Shown piece after piece: positions 36,138-45,298 of a stretch of DNA of 46,099 nucleotides; the first letter of the stretch is position 1; every line of letters begins with the position of its first letter. Source of the DNA: Spirulina subsalsa FACHB-351. Its GTDB lineage: Bacteria > Cyanobacteriota > Cyanobacteriia > Cyanobacteriales > Spirulinaceae. The notes under the pieces are model-generated. The model did not search any database, was not told where the DNA came from, and saw nothing but the letters and a program-made list of their open reading frames with translations. The position numbers and the translations under genes were made by a program. The stretch is from assembly GCF_026130165.1 (NCBI RefSeq), contig NZ_JAIHOM010000032.1, positions 1 through 46,099 on the forward strand, written 5' to 3'.

Positions 36138-39100
36138 ATGTCACCCCTTCCCGAACAAGGTCAATTGGTTGAAGTCCGAGGACAACGTTATACCGTTACA
36201 GCCGTTCACACTTCAACGTTACCGACTAATCTAGTCCAGCCCAAACGCCTGCCGACTCATCACCTGATTAGTTTGGCTTCCATTGAAGATGATGCCACGG
36301 GTGAACAGTTAGAAGTGGTTTGGGAGGTGGAATCAGGGGCTAGGATTTTTGAGGAGCGGGAGTTACCCTATCCTTTCGCCCTGGATGATACCCAGAGTTT
36401 TGAAGCGTTTTTGGATGCGGTGCGCTGGGGGGCGGTGTCAAAAGCAGATCGCCAAGGGATTCAATCGCCCTTCCGCAGTGGCATTGATATTGAGGACTAT
36501 CAACTGGACCCGGTGGTGCGGGCGGTGCAAATGCCGAGGGTGAATTTGTTAATCGCCGATGATGTGGGCTTGGGAAAAACCATTGAGGCGGGCTTGGTGG
36601 CGCAGGAGTTGGTTTTACGGCAACGCGCCCACCGGATGTTAATTGTTTGTCCCTCGGCGCTTCAGGTGCAATGGCGGGAGCAGATGCGGGATAAGTTTGG
36701 CTTGGATTTTCGGATTGTCAATAGTGATTTAATGCGGGATCTCCGACGGCGACGGGGGTTACATATTAATCCTTGGAGTCATTATCCCCGTTTGATTACG
36801 TCTATTGATTTTGTCAAACGCGATCGCCCCCTGCAATTACTTCAGGAGTCCTTACCCGGGGAGGGAGAATCCATCTTTCCCCGACGGATTGATCTGTTGA
36901 TTGTGGATGAAGCCCATAATATCGCGCCGCCGGGGGGTGGGCGTTATGCGGTGGATTCCTTGCGGACCAAGGTGATCCGGTTTTTGGTGCGCCATTGTGA
37001 GCATAAATTATTCCTGTCGGCGACTCCCCATAATGGCTATCGGGAAAGTTTTACGGCCTTGTTGGAGTTACTGGATTCTCAACGGTTTGCCCGGGAAATT
37101 GTCCCGGAGCCGAAGCAGCTTAATTTGATTATGGTGCGCCGTCTGAAGCGGGATCTGCCGAAAAAATGGGATGGCTCCCCACGGTTTCCCGAACGTCAAT
37201 TAGAGGCGATCGCAGTTCCCTATACTGAAGAGGAACGGGAAGCTAATCGGCAACTGAATGAATACACTCGGTTACGGCGCAAAGGGGCGACAGATAAATT
37301 AGAACAGACGGCCACGGAGTTTGTCTTAAAGCTCCTAAAAAAACGCCTGTTTTCCAGCCCCCAGGCCTTTTTAGCCACCTTATTCAAACATGAGGAATCT
37401 TTCTCTAAGCAGCGACGGCAAAAGTCCCTCACGGTGCCGACGGTGGGCTTGCTGCAACGGAAACTAGAGGATATTGATGAAGAGTTTGCCGATGATGATC
37501 TCTATGAAGAATCGACCCTAGAAGCTTTAGATACCAGTAGCGCGCTGTTTCGTCCTCTCACCCCTCGGGAGCGGGAATTACTCAACGGATTAAAGCAGTG
37601 GGCCCAGAAAACGGCGAGAAACCTCGATAGTAAGGCGGCGCAGCTTTTGGCCTGGTTAGATACCTATATCCGGCCGGGGGGGCAGTGGTCCCAGGAGCGG
37701 GTGATTATTTTTACGGAATATCGAGCCACCCAAAAATGGTTAGCGGATTTGTTGCTCAGTCGCGGGATGGGGGAAGAAAATCGCCTGATGGTGTTGTATG
37801 GGGGGATGGTCAGTGATGAGCGGGAAAAGGTCAAAGCGGCGTTTCAGGCTCATCCTGATGTGTCTCCCGTGCGGATTCTCTTGGCGACGGATGCAGCTTC
37901 GGAGGGGTTGGATCTGCAAAACTATTGTTCTCGGTTAATCCATTATGAGATCCCTTGGAATCCCAACCGGATGGAGCAGCGCAATGGGCGGATTGACCGC
38001 CACGGGCAACGGGCTGAGGCGGTGAAAATTTATCATTTTGTGGGGCAGGGCTATCAGCAGGGAGTCACCCAGGGCCTGAAACCGGGGGAATTGGAGGGGG
38101 ATCTAGAATTCCTGATGCGGGCAGCCCAAAAGATTAATACGATTCGGGAAGACTTGGGCAAGGTGGGGCCGGTGATTGCTGCACAGGTGGAGGAGGCTAT
38201 GTTAGGGCAACGGGCGGTTTTAGATACAACTCAAGCGGAATCGGAGGCTGGGCCTATGCGACGGCTTTTGAAGTTTGAGCGCAAGGTGAATGAGGAAATC
38301 GCCAAACTCAAGGACAAGCTGGAGCAAACTCGTCAGGAGTTGCGCTTAGATCCGGCTAATATTCAATCGGTGGTGCAGGTGGGGTTAAGACTGGCTAAAC
38401 AACCGGCTTTAATCCCTACCGATGAACCCCATGTCTTCTCTGTGCCGGCCTTAAGTGGGAGTTGGGCGGTCTGTCAGGAGGGGTTACGCCATCCCCACAC
38501 GGGGGATATTCGCCCCCTGACGTTTGATCCGGATCGGGCGCGGGGTCAGGATGATGTGGTTTTGGCCCATCTAAACCATCGTTTAGTACAAATGTGTTTA
38601 CGGTTATTGCGGGCTGAGGTTTGGTCACGGGGGGAAACTAAACGGCTGAATCGGGTGGCGGTCTATCAAATCCCTAGTCGTCTGAGTCGGGAGCCGGTGG
38701 TGTTGGCCTATGGTCGATTGGTGATTTTGGGTGGGGATCAGGAGCGTTTGAATGAGGAGGTGATTGTGGCTGGGGGGAAACTCTCGGGGGGGCAGTTTAA
38801 ACGTTTGGGGGTGCTGGAGTTGAATCAGTTATGGCAGGAGGCGAAAGCGGGGGATATTCCGGAGTCGCTTATAGAGAGTTTGCGGGGGCTGTGGGAGCGT
38901 TACGCCAAGCCGTTGCAGGGCAGTTTAGAGGCTAGGATGCGCGATCGCCAACAATCTCTACAAAAACAATTAGAGGATCGGTGTCAGAAGGAAATCGAGG
39001 ATATCACGAGTATTCTGGAACAACTGCGGGCGAGTATTGAAAAAGAGTTAGAAGATGGCGAAAAACCTCGCCAATTGGAATTATTTAGCCGAGATGAGCA

Positions 39101-39263
39101 GAGTCAATATGAACAAAACCGCGAAACCCTGCGCCGTCGTTTGGCAGATATTCCGGGGGAAATTCAACGGGAAACTCAGTTAATCCGCGATCGCTATGCC
39201 AATCCTACCCCTCGCTTGTTTCCCCTTGCGATCGCCTATCTTGTCCCTCCTTCCGCTTATTAG
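36138..39263 (+). CDS. drmD: SNF2-type helicase, DISARM DrmD-like
   Basis: This 1,041-residue superfamily 2 ATPase has the Walker A motif DDVGLGKT (K147), DEAH box at D257-E258-A259-H260 (LLIVDEAHN), SATPHNGY (motif III), and motif VI QRNGRIDRHGQ (residues 614-624). The SNF2 domains are followed by about 400 residues with a coiled coil (RDRQQSLQKQLEDRCQKEIE onward). The layout and the partner gene match DrmD, the SNF2 helicase of class 1 DISARM. Its partner methyltransferase follows after about 230 bp. Without drmA, drmB and drmC nearby the DISARM name rests on these two genes only. A generic restriction-associated SNF2 helicase is the alternative. Confidence 0.82.
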   Translation: MSPLPEQGQLVEVRGQRYTVTAVHTSTLPTNLVQPKRLPTHHLISLASIEDDATGEQLEVVWEVESGARIFEERELPYPFALDDTQSFEAFLDAVRWGAVSKADRQGIQSPFRSGIDIEDYQLDPVVRAVQMPRVNLLIADDVGLGKTIEAGLVAQELVLRQRAHRMLIVCPSALQVQWREQMRDKFGLDFRIVNSDLMRDLRRRRGLHINPWSHYPRLITSIDFVKRDRPLQLLQESLPGEGESIFPRRIDLLIVDEAHNIAPPGGGRYAVDSLRTKVIRFLVRHCEHKLFLSATPHNGYRESFTALLELLDSQRFAREIVPEPKQLNLIMVRRLKRDLPKKWDGSPRFPERQLEAIAVPYTEEEREANRQLNEYTRLRRKGATDKLEQTATEFVLKLLKKRLFSSPQAFLATLFKHEESFSKQRRQKSLTVPTVGLLQRKLEDIDEEFADDDLYEESTLEALDTSSALFRPLTPRERELLNGLKQWAQKTARNLDSKAAQLLAWLDTYIRPGGQWSQERVIIFTEYRATQKWLADLLLSRGMGEENRLMVLYGGMVSDEREKVKAAFQAHPDVSPVRILLATDAASEGLDLQNYCSRLIHYEIPWNPNRMEQRNGRIDRHGQRAEAVKIYHFVGQGYQQGVTQGLKPGELEGDLEFLMRAAQKINTIREDLGKVGPVIAAQVEEAMLGQRAVLDTTQAESEAGPMRRLLKFERKVNEEIAKLKDKLEQTRQELRLDPANIQSVVQVGLRLAKQPALIPTDEPHVFSVPALSGSWAVCQEGLRHPHTGDIRPLTFDPDRARGQDDVVLAHLNHRLVQMCLRLLRAEVWSRGETKRLNRVAVYQIPSRLSREPVVLAYGRLVILGGDQERLNEEVIVAGGKLSGGQFKRLGVLELNQLWQEAKAGDIPESLIESLRGLWERYAKPLQGSLEARMRDRQQSLQKQLEDRCQKEIEDITSILEQLRASIEKELEDGEKPRQLELFSRDEQSQYEQNRETLRRRLADIPGEIQRETQLIRDRYANPTPRLFPLAIAYLVPPSAY

Positions 39264-39287
39264 GGAGTCGGGGAGCAGGGGAGATTA

Positions 39288-39437
39288 GAAACTGGGTTTT
39301 TGCCCCTGTAGGGGTTGATCGCATAAACCCTTTCAACGAGAGAGCCAAGGGGCGTATGCGATACGCCCCTACCAACCGGACCCATGAGAAACCGAGTTTT
39401 TGCCCCTGTAGGGGTTGATCGCATAAACCCTTTCAAC
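39288..39437. repeat. Two 50-bp direct repeats with 100-bp spacing
   Basis: Near-identical blocks at 39288-39337 and 39388-39437 read gaaac(t/c)g(g/a)gtttttgcccc then tgtaggggttgatcgcataa and accctttcaac. Between them lies the palindrome ggggcgtatgcgatacgcccc. They fill the gap between the helicase and methyltransferase genes and are related to the type C modules at the right end. Confidence 0.9.
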
Positions 39438-39496
39438 CAGACTTGTGCTACACAAGGAATAGACTTAACGCACCCGCTTCCCTATCTGAAAAACCC

Positions 39497-42400
39497 ATGT
39501 CTATCGCCCGTCACCATGCCGAATGGCTCTCCTTACTCGACATTGTTGGCCCCTTCATCACCATGGAAGTGTTGCTGGAGGTCTTCCCCCAAGGGTTAGC
39601 GAAACATGACCCGGAACACTTCGCCCTCCTCAAACAAGCCTATCAGGAATGGTTACTCAATCGCAGAGATGAACAAATCCATCGGGTTTGGGTGGAATGG
39701 GTGCTAGAAAATACCCTCGATTACCCAGAAGATTGTTTACAGTCAGGGCAAGGCATTCCGGGCTATCTTCAGGTGGAATTGAAAGAATACCGCGAAACCC
39801 TCAAACCGGATTGGGCCATCATTGCACCGGGGGAAAAGCAGGCACAGTTATTAGTGCAATTGTACGGAGAGAAACAAAAATTAGAGAGTCCTTGTCCGGG
39901 GAAAATCTGGCAGGCCTCCCCTATGACGCGCATGGTGACGCTATTGCAAGGAGCGCGGTGTCCCTTGGGATTAGTGACCAATGGGGAAGAGTGGATGCTC
40001 GTCCATGCCTTGCCGGGGGAAGCGGTGACCACTGTGACCTGGTATGGGGAGATTTGGGTTGAGGAAAAGATTACCCTACGGGCGTTTCGGGATTTATTGG
40101 GCGTTGAGCGGTTTTTTGGGGTGGCTCCAGAGGATACCCTGGCCCAGTTGTTTGTACGCAGTAAGGGGCAACAGCAGGAAGTCACGGACCAGCTGGGCTT
40201 ACAGGTGCGGAAGGCGGTGGAAATTCTCATTCAAACCATTGACCGTCTCAATGGGGATCTTCAGGGGGAATTGCTGCGGGATATCTCCACGGAGGAACTT
40301 TATCAAGCCGCCTGTTTTGTCATGATGCGGTTGGTGTTTCTCCTTTGTGCGGAGGAGCGGGGTTTGTTGTTGTTGGGGGACAGTCGCTATGAGCAGCATT
40401 ATGCGGTATCGACTTTACAGGAGTCTTTGCGGGAGTTGGCAGACCGTTATGGGGAGGAGTTGCTGGAGCGTCGTCATGATGCTTGGTGTCGCCTATTAGC
40501 CCTGTTTCGGGCGGTGCATGGGGGGATTTTCCATGATTTGTTTCGGTTGCCGGCCTATGGGGGGGATTTGTTTGACCCGGATAAGTTTCCCTTTCTAGAG
40601 GGGCGGTTTGGGGAGCGAGATCATCCCATTGCGGTGGATAATCGGACGGTGCTGCATTTGTTGGAGTCCTTGCAGATTCTGCGGATTCGGGTGCCGGGGG
40701 GAGGGATTGAACCCCGTCGGTTATCCTTTAAAACCATTGAGGTGGAGCAGATTGGTCATGTTTATGAGGGGTTATTAGACCATCAGGCGGTCCGGGCCGA
40801 GGTGACGGTGTTGGGGTTAGGGGGGACGAAGAATAAAGAGCCAGAGGTGGCTCTGGAGGAGTTGGAGGGGCTTTTAGCGCGGTCTGAGGGGGATTTAGTC
40901 AAGTTTCTCAAGCAGGCGACAGGGCGCAGTGCGCAGGCGTTACGGAATGCGTTGGCGAAACCCTTGGCGTTGTCGGCTTTTGAGGAGGACCGGTGTTTGG
41001 CTTGTTGTGGGAATTCGCCGGAGTTATGGGAACGGATTAAACCGTTTTTTAATTTGGTGCGTTTTGATAGTTATGGTTATCCGTTAATTATTCCGGCTGG
41101 GTCGGTGTTTGTCACGTCTGGGACAGATCGGCGGGAGTCGGGGACCCATTACACGCCGAGTCAGTTAACCCAGGAGATTGTGAAGTATACGCTGGATCCG
41201 TTGGTGTATGGAGAAGATGGGGAATTAATTTCACCCCAGGAGATTCTGAATCTGAAAATTTGTGATCCGACTATGGGATCTGGGGCGTTTTTGGTGCAGG
41301 TTTGTCGGTATTTGGCGGATCGGTTGGTGGAGTCCTTGGCCTGGTTGGAGAAGAAAAAACCGGAGATGATTTTTACTATTTTTGGGGAGGAGTCTCGTCC
41401 GGCCTTGATGGAGGTGTTGCCGGAGGATGAGGGGGCGTTACGGCGGTTGATGGCGAAACGGATCATTGCGGAACGGTGTATTTATGGGGTGGATAAGAAT
41501 CCGTTGGCGGTGGAGATGGCGAAGTTGTCGTTATGGTTGGAAACGCTGCAAAAGGATAAACCGTTTACGTTTTTGGATCATGCTTTGCGCTGTGGGGATT
41601 CTTTGGTGGGGGTGACGGTGGAACAACTTCAGTTTTGGTCGTTGGATGTGTCGGATCGGTCTTATCAGTTGGAGATAGGGATTAATGAGGTGCGGCAACT
41701 GTTGCAGGAGGCGATTTCTAAACGGCAGGAGTTGGAGAGTTTTGTGGTGAATAGTCCGGGGGATCAGGTGCGGAAGGGGGCGCTGTTGCTGGAGGCCCAA
41801 GCGCGGTTACGGGATTTACGGGATCGGGCGGATCTGTTGGTGGGGAGTTATTTGGCGGCGGCAGAGAAGGGGGGGACGAAGAAACTGCGGGATCGTTTGC
41901 TGTTGGTGGCCAATGGGAAGGGGGATATTAAGGATAATGAACGGCAACAGTTGCGGGATTTGGAGGAGGTGCGGCCGTTTCATTGGGAGTTGGAGTTTCC
42001 GGAGGTGTTTTTAAATCCCCCCCAGCCCCCCTTTGAAAGGGGGGAGAATTCGGCTCAACAAGTCTCTTTTATGAAGGGGAAGAATCCCCCCCAGCACCCC
42101 TTGGTAAGGGGGGAGAATTCGGCTCAACAAGTCTCTTTTATGAAAGGGAAGAATCCCCCCCAGCCCCCCTTTGAAAGGGGGGAGAATTCGGATCAACAAG
42201 TCCCCCTTACGAAGGGGGATTTAGGGGGATGTGGTTTTGATGCCATTGTGGGGAATCCGCCGTTTATGGGGGGGCAAAAAATTACGGGGGTTTTGGGTAC
42301 GTTTTATCGGGATTTTATTCAGGAGTGGATTGGGAATAATGTTAAGGGAAGTGCGGATTTAGTGGCGTATTTTTTCCTGAAGGTGGCGAATTTAATTAAA

Positions 42401-43738
42401 CAAAATGGTTGTTTTGGGTTGGTGGCAACGAATACGATTGCCCAAGGGGATACGCGAGAGGTGGGGTTAGATCAACTGGTTAAACAGGGGGAATTTTATC
42501 GGGCGGTGCCGAGTCGTCCATGGTCGGGGACGGCGGCGTTAGAGGTGGCTTATGTGTGGTTTAAAAAGGGGCAATGGGGAGGGAAATATATTCTAGATGG
42601 TAAGGAAGTTAAGGGGATTACGCCCTATTTAACGGAGACGGGGCAAGCAACGGGTAAACCTCATCAATTAGCGGCAAATCAGAATAAATCTTTTCAAGGT
42701 TCGATTGTGTTGGGGATGGGGTTTGTTTTGGAGCCGGAGGAAGCACAAGCATTAATCACTAAAAATCCGAAAAATAAAGATGTATTGTTTCCCTATCTCA
42801 ATGGCCAAGATTTAAATAGTAACCCGGATCAATCTCCTTCCCGTTGGGTGATTAATTTTAAAGATTGGCCCCTATCCCCTGACCATGATAATCCCAAAAA
42901 GCCCAAGGGTGCGCCCTATGCTTCTGATTATCCTGATTGTTTGGAAATTTTGGAGAGATTGGTTAAACCTGAGCGAGAAAAAAATAAATTCAGTAAATCT
43001 GCGCGTGAAAAATGGTGGCTCTATGAAAGATCAAGGCCAGAACTTTATGAGGCGATCGCCCCCCTCAACCGAGTTTTAGTAGCTGCCAGAGTTAGTAAAA
43101 ATTTAATGATTTCATTTGTTTCTAATAATTATGTTTTCAATGAAATGATAGTTGTTTTTAAGTCCGAAAAATATCGCTTTTTTTCTCTTTTACAATCATC
43201 AATTAATGATCATTGGGTATGGCAAAACTGCTCAACAATGAGAGATGCAGGAATTCGGTATTCTCCTACCGATGGTTTTGAAACCTTCCCCTTTCCCGAC
43301 CTCACCCCAGAACAGGAAAAAGACCTAGAAGACATCGGCGAGAGATATTACCAACACCGCCAACAAATCATGACAGAAACCCAACTAGGACTCACGAAAA
43401 CCTATAACCGCTTCCACGACCCCACAGAAACGGATTCAGCCATTCAAAAACTGCGGGATCTCCACCAAGAAATGGATGAAACCGTCGCCCAAACCTATGG
43501 CTGGACAGACCTTAAATTAAACCACGATTTCCACGAAACTAAACAAGGATTACGATTCACCATCAGCGAACCAATCCGCCGGGAAATATTGGATCGATTG
43601 TTACAATTAAATCATGAGCGTTACGCGGCTGAAGTTGCCCAAGGACTGCACAATAAAGGGAAGAAAAAGAAGACTCCGGCGAAGAAAAAAGGCAAAACTT
43701 CATCGCAGAATGACCAACAACTGGGACTTGATTTGTAA
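39497..43738 (+). CDS. drmMI: Adenine DNA methyltransferase, DISARM DrmMI-like
   Basis: This is a 1,413-residue protein; I use the ATG at 39497 (MSIARHHAEW), not the longer frame at 39443. The N-terminal about 560 residues are unassigned, with a PD-containing segment (LKPDWAIIAPG) near residues 105-120. The N6-adenine methylase core has the SAM motif CDPTMGSGAFLVQ (D590) and the catalytic motif GNPPF (N920 to F923). Between HWELEFPEVF and GFDAIVGNPPF lie three 23-residue repeats (residues about 840-908) encoded by inserted palindromic DNA. A target-recognition region follows and the C-terminus is lysine-rich. It would mark host DNA for, or act with, the upstream SNF2 helicase. Other large Eco57I/PglX-like methylases are the alternative. 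Confidence 0.85.
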   Translation: MSIARHHAEWLSLLDIVGPFITMEVLLEVFPQGLAKHDPEHFALLKQAYQEWLLNRRDEQIHRVWVEWVLENTLDYPEDCLQSGQGIPGYLQVELKEYRETLKPDWAIIAPGEKQAQLLVQLYGEKQKLESPCPGKIWQASPMTRMVTLLQGARCPLGLVTNGEEWMLVHALPGEAVTTVTWYGEIWVEEKITLRAFRDLLGVERFFGVAPEDTLAQLFVRSKGQQQEVTDQLGLQVRKAVEILIQTIDRLNGDLQGELLRDISTEELYQAACFVMMRLVFLLCAEERGLLLLGDSRYEQHYAVSTLQESLRELADRYGEELLERRHDAWCRLLALFRAVHGGIFHDLFRLPAYGGDLFDPDKFPFLEGRFGERDHPIAVDNRTVLHLLESLQILRIRVPGGGIEPRRLSFKTIEVEQIGHVYEGLLDHQAVRAEVTVLGLGGTKNKEPEVALEELEGLLARSEGDLVKFLKQATGRSAQALRNALAKPLALSAFEEDRCLACCGNSPELWERIKPFFNLVRFDSYGYPLIIPAGSVFVTSGTDRRESGTHYTPSQLTQEIVKYTLDPLVYGEDGELISPQEILNLKICDPTMGSGAFLVQVCRYLADRLVESLAWLEKKKPEMIFTIFGEESRPALMEVLPEDEGALRRLMAKRIIAERCIYGVDKNPLAVEMAKLSLWLETLQKDKPFTFLDHALRCGDSLVGVTVEQLQFWSLDVSDRSYQLEIGINEVRQLLQEAISKRQELESFVVNSPGDQVRKGALLLEAQARLRDLRDRADLLVGSYLAAAEKGGTKKLRDRLLLVANGKGDIKDNERQQLRDLEEVRPFHWELEFPEVFLNPPQPPFERGENSAQQVSFMKGKNPPQHPLVRGENSAQQVSFMKGKNPPQPPFERGENSDQQVPLTKGDLGGCGFDAIVGNPPFMGGQKITGVLGTFYRDFIQEWIGNNVKGSADLVAYFFLKVANLIKQNGCFGLVATNTIAQGDTREVGLDQLVKQGEFYRAVPSRPWSGTAALEVAYVWFKKGQWGGKYILDGKEVKGITPYLTETGQATGKPHQLAANQNKSFQGSIVLGMGFVLEPEEAQALITKNPKNKDVLFPYLNGQDLNSNPDQSPSRWVINFKDWPLSPDHDNPKKPKGAPYASDYPDCLEILERLVKPEREKNKFSKSAREKWWLYERSRPELYEAIAPLNRVLVAARVSKNLMISFVSNNYVFNEMIVVFKSEKYRFFSLLQSSINDHWVWQNCSTMRDAGIRYSPTDGFETFPFPDLTPEQEKDLEDIGERYYQHRQQIMTETQLGLTKTYNRFHDPTETDSAIQKLRDLHQEMDETVAQTYGWTDLKLNHDFHETKQGLRFTISEPIRREILDRLLQLNHERYAAEVAQGLHNKGKKKKTPAKKKGKTSSQNDQQLGLDL
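42014..42229 (+). repeat. Three 69-bp in-frame palindromic repeats (type A)
   Basis: Units start at 42014, 42083 and 42152 with a 69-bp period (23 codons). Each begins aatccccccc, holds a palindrome such as ccccccttt-gaaagggggg, then agaattcgg.tcaacaagt. The last unit ends in cccccttacgaaggggg and atttaggggga, a common cyanobacterial repeat end. The encoded peptide repeats NPPQPPFERGE-type sequence. The same palindrome occurs in non-coding DNA at 2301-2319. Confidence 0.93.
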
Positions 43739-43757
43739 TGTTATCTTGTTGCCTATT

Positions 43758-44218
43758 GAAACTGGGTTTTTGCTGGAGTTGAGTGAGAAATTGAACCCAT
43801 CAAGGCAACTCGGTTTCTGAGTAGGCGATCGTGTCCTGTAGGTTGGGGGGTTTATGGGATAAACCCCTACAGTGGAAAAACCCGGTTTCTGAGTGGGAGG
43901 CGATCGCGTTATCCCGTAGGTTGGGTGAAGCAAAGCGCGCAACCCAACACCTTTAGAAACCGGGTTGAGTTACTCTAAGCGTTGGTGCATCTAATCTCTA
44001 GCAAAAACCCGGTTTCTGAGTGGGAGGCGATCGCGTTATCTTGTAGGTTGGGTGAAGCAAAGCGCGTAACCCAACACCCTTCGCGTAGGTTGGGGGGGTT
44101 TATGGGATAAACCCCTACAGTGGAAAAACCCGGTTTCTGAGGCTATCATATGAGCAAGAAACCAGGTTGATTTATCCTAAGTGTTGGTGCATCCAATCTC
44201 TATCAAAAAAACGATTTC
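43758..44218. repeat. Repeat mosaic block 1
   Basis: Starting 20 bases after the methyltransferase stop, this block is built from recurring modules: aaaaacccggtttctgag with ggaggcgatcgcgttat, then gtaggttgggtgaagcaaag with cgcaacccaacac (type B hairpin), gtaggttggggggtttatgg with gataaacccctacagtgg, and gaaaccgggttgagttactc with taagcgttggtgcatctaat. The same modules recur at 45024-45235 and 45685-46099. No gene is present in it. Confidence 0.92.
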
Positions 44219-44259
44219 TGACATCAAGTAACCTCTGAACTCCTATTCTTAAAAATCCT

Positions 44260-44634
44260 ATGCTTGAACAACTGCGCCAAGAAATTGAAACCCTTTCCCT
44301 AGAGGAACAAGAATATATTTTAAACATCGTCCATTCTCTCCAACAACAACGCCAATCTCCCGCAGAATCCACCCCACCAAAAACACTTTGTGAGAAATTA
44401 CAAGAAAAGGGCTTAATCGGTTACTCAGATGATGATCCAGACGTATCGACTCACTATAAATCTTTAGTGAATAAACCCAATATGCTGGAAAAAAGTCCTC
44501 AAGAAATATTGGCAATGCCTCTCACAGAACGCTATCAATACTTAGAACAATTTATCCCTGCTATGGTCGAAGACTTCGCCCAAGATCCAGAACTCACCGA
44601 GTTTAATGTTTTGGATACAGAAGATTGGGAATAG
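44260..44634 (+). CDS. Antitoxin of a PemK/MazF-type pair
   Basis: This 124-residue acidic protein lies 4 bp upstream of a PemK/MazF-type toxin gene, which is the reason for the antitoxin call. It is helical (EIETLSLEEQEYILNIVHSL, then PLTERYQYLEQFIPAMVEDF) and ends with an acidic tail (LDTEDWE). No AbrB, MetJ or other named DNA-binding fold is certain, so the family is left open. The translational coupling is typical of toxin-antitoxin operons. Confidence 0.65.
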   Translation: MLEQLRQEIETLSLEEQEYILNIVHSLQQQRQSPAESTPPKTLCEKLQEKGLIGYSDDDPDVSTHYKSLVNKPNMLEKSPQEILAMPLTERYQYLEQFIPAMVEDFAQDPELTEFNVLDTEDWE

Positions 44635-44638
44635 TTGA

Positions 44639-44992
44639 ATGATAAACCCCAAAAGAGGAGAAATTTGGCTTGTTGACCTTAATCCTACCCGAGGACAAGA
44701 AATCCAAAAAACACGACCAGTCATCATTATCAGTACCGATATTTTTCAGAAAATTCCCTTAAGAATTATCATTCCCATCACTACATGGCAAGATAAATTT
44801 AATAGCAGACCCTTTATGATCAAACTTGTAGCCAATGCTCAAAATAAACTGAACCAAGATTCATCTGCGAATGTATTACAGGTCAGAAGTATTTCTCTTG
44901 AGAGATTTATCAAAAAAGTGGGTCATATTTCCGATGATAAACTTGAGGCAATTTTGGTATTGTTACTCATCTGTGTAGAATACAAAGCCTAA
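44639..44992 (+). CDS. PemK/MazF-type endoribonuclease toxin
   Basis: This 117-residue toxin of the CcdB/PemK-like fold shows the family start MINPKRGEIWLVDLNPTRGQ, then EIQKTRPVIIISTD and the second motif IIPITTW and QVRSISLERFIKKVG. MazF/PemK toxins cleave mRNA (or, for some relatives, inhibit gyrase). The substrate is not predictable here. It is coupled to the antitoxin gene 4 bp upstream and is surrounded by repeat blocks. Confidence 0.88.
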   Translation: MINPKRGEIWLVDLNPTRGQEIQKTRPVIIISTDIFQKIPLRIIIPITTWQDKFNSRPFMIKLVANAQNKLNQDSSANVLQVRSISLERFIKKVGHISDDKLEAILVLLLICVEYKA

Positions 44993-45023
44993 AATATGCT
45001 TTCACCTGCTATGCTCGAACTAT

Positions 45024-45235
45024 GCGAGTTATCCCGTAGGTTAGGTGAAGCAAAGCGCAACCCAACACCCTTCGCGTAGGTTGGGGGGTTTATGGGATAA
45101 ACCCCTACAGTGGAAAAACCCGGTTTCTGAGTAGGAGGCGATCGCGTTATCTTGTAGGTTGGGTGAAGCACAGCGCGTAACCCAACACACCCCCGCAAAT
45201 GTTGGGTTACACTTCGTTCCACCCAACCTACAAAT
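45024..45235. repeat. Repeat mosaic block 2
   Basis: This block is again made of gtaggttaggtgaagcaaag type B hairpins, the gtaggttggggggtttatgg module, aaaaacccggtttctgag and gaggcgatcgcgttatcttg. It ends with a diverged type B copy, gttgggttacac with acccaacctac. It fills most of the 306 bases between the PemK toxin and the next antitoxin; no gene is supported. Confidence 0.9.
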
Positions 45236-45298
45236 TAACTTCCTGAAGGATGAGCGTTAAACTTTTATAGACAACAAATCGACTCTAGAGGTGAAACT

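Noticed and set aside
43700-43942. ORFs inside the repeat mosaic (also 44989-45226 and 45785-45970)
   Set aside because: They consist of translated repeat modules and resemble each other only because the DNA repeats do.
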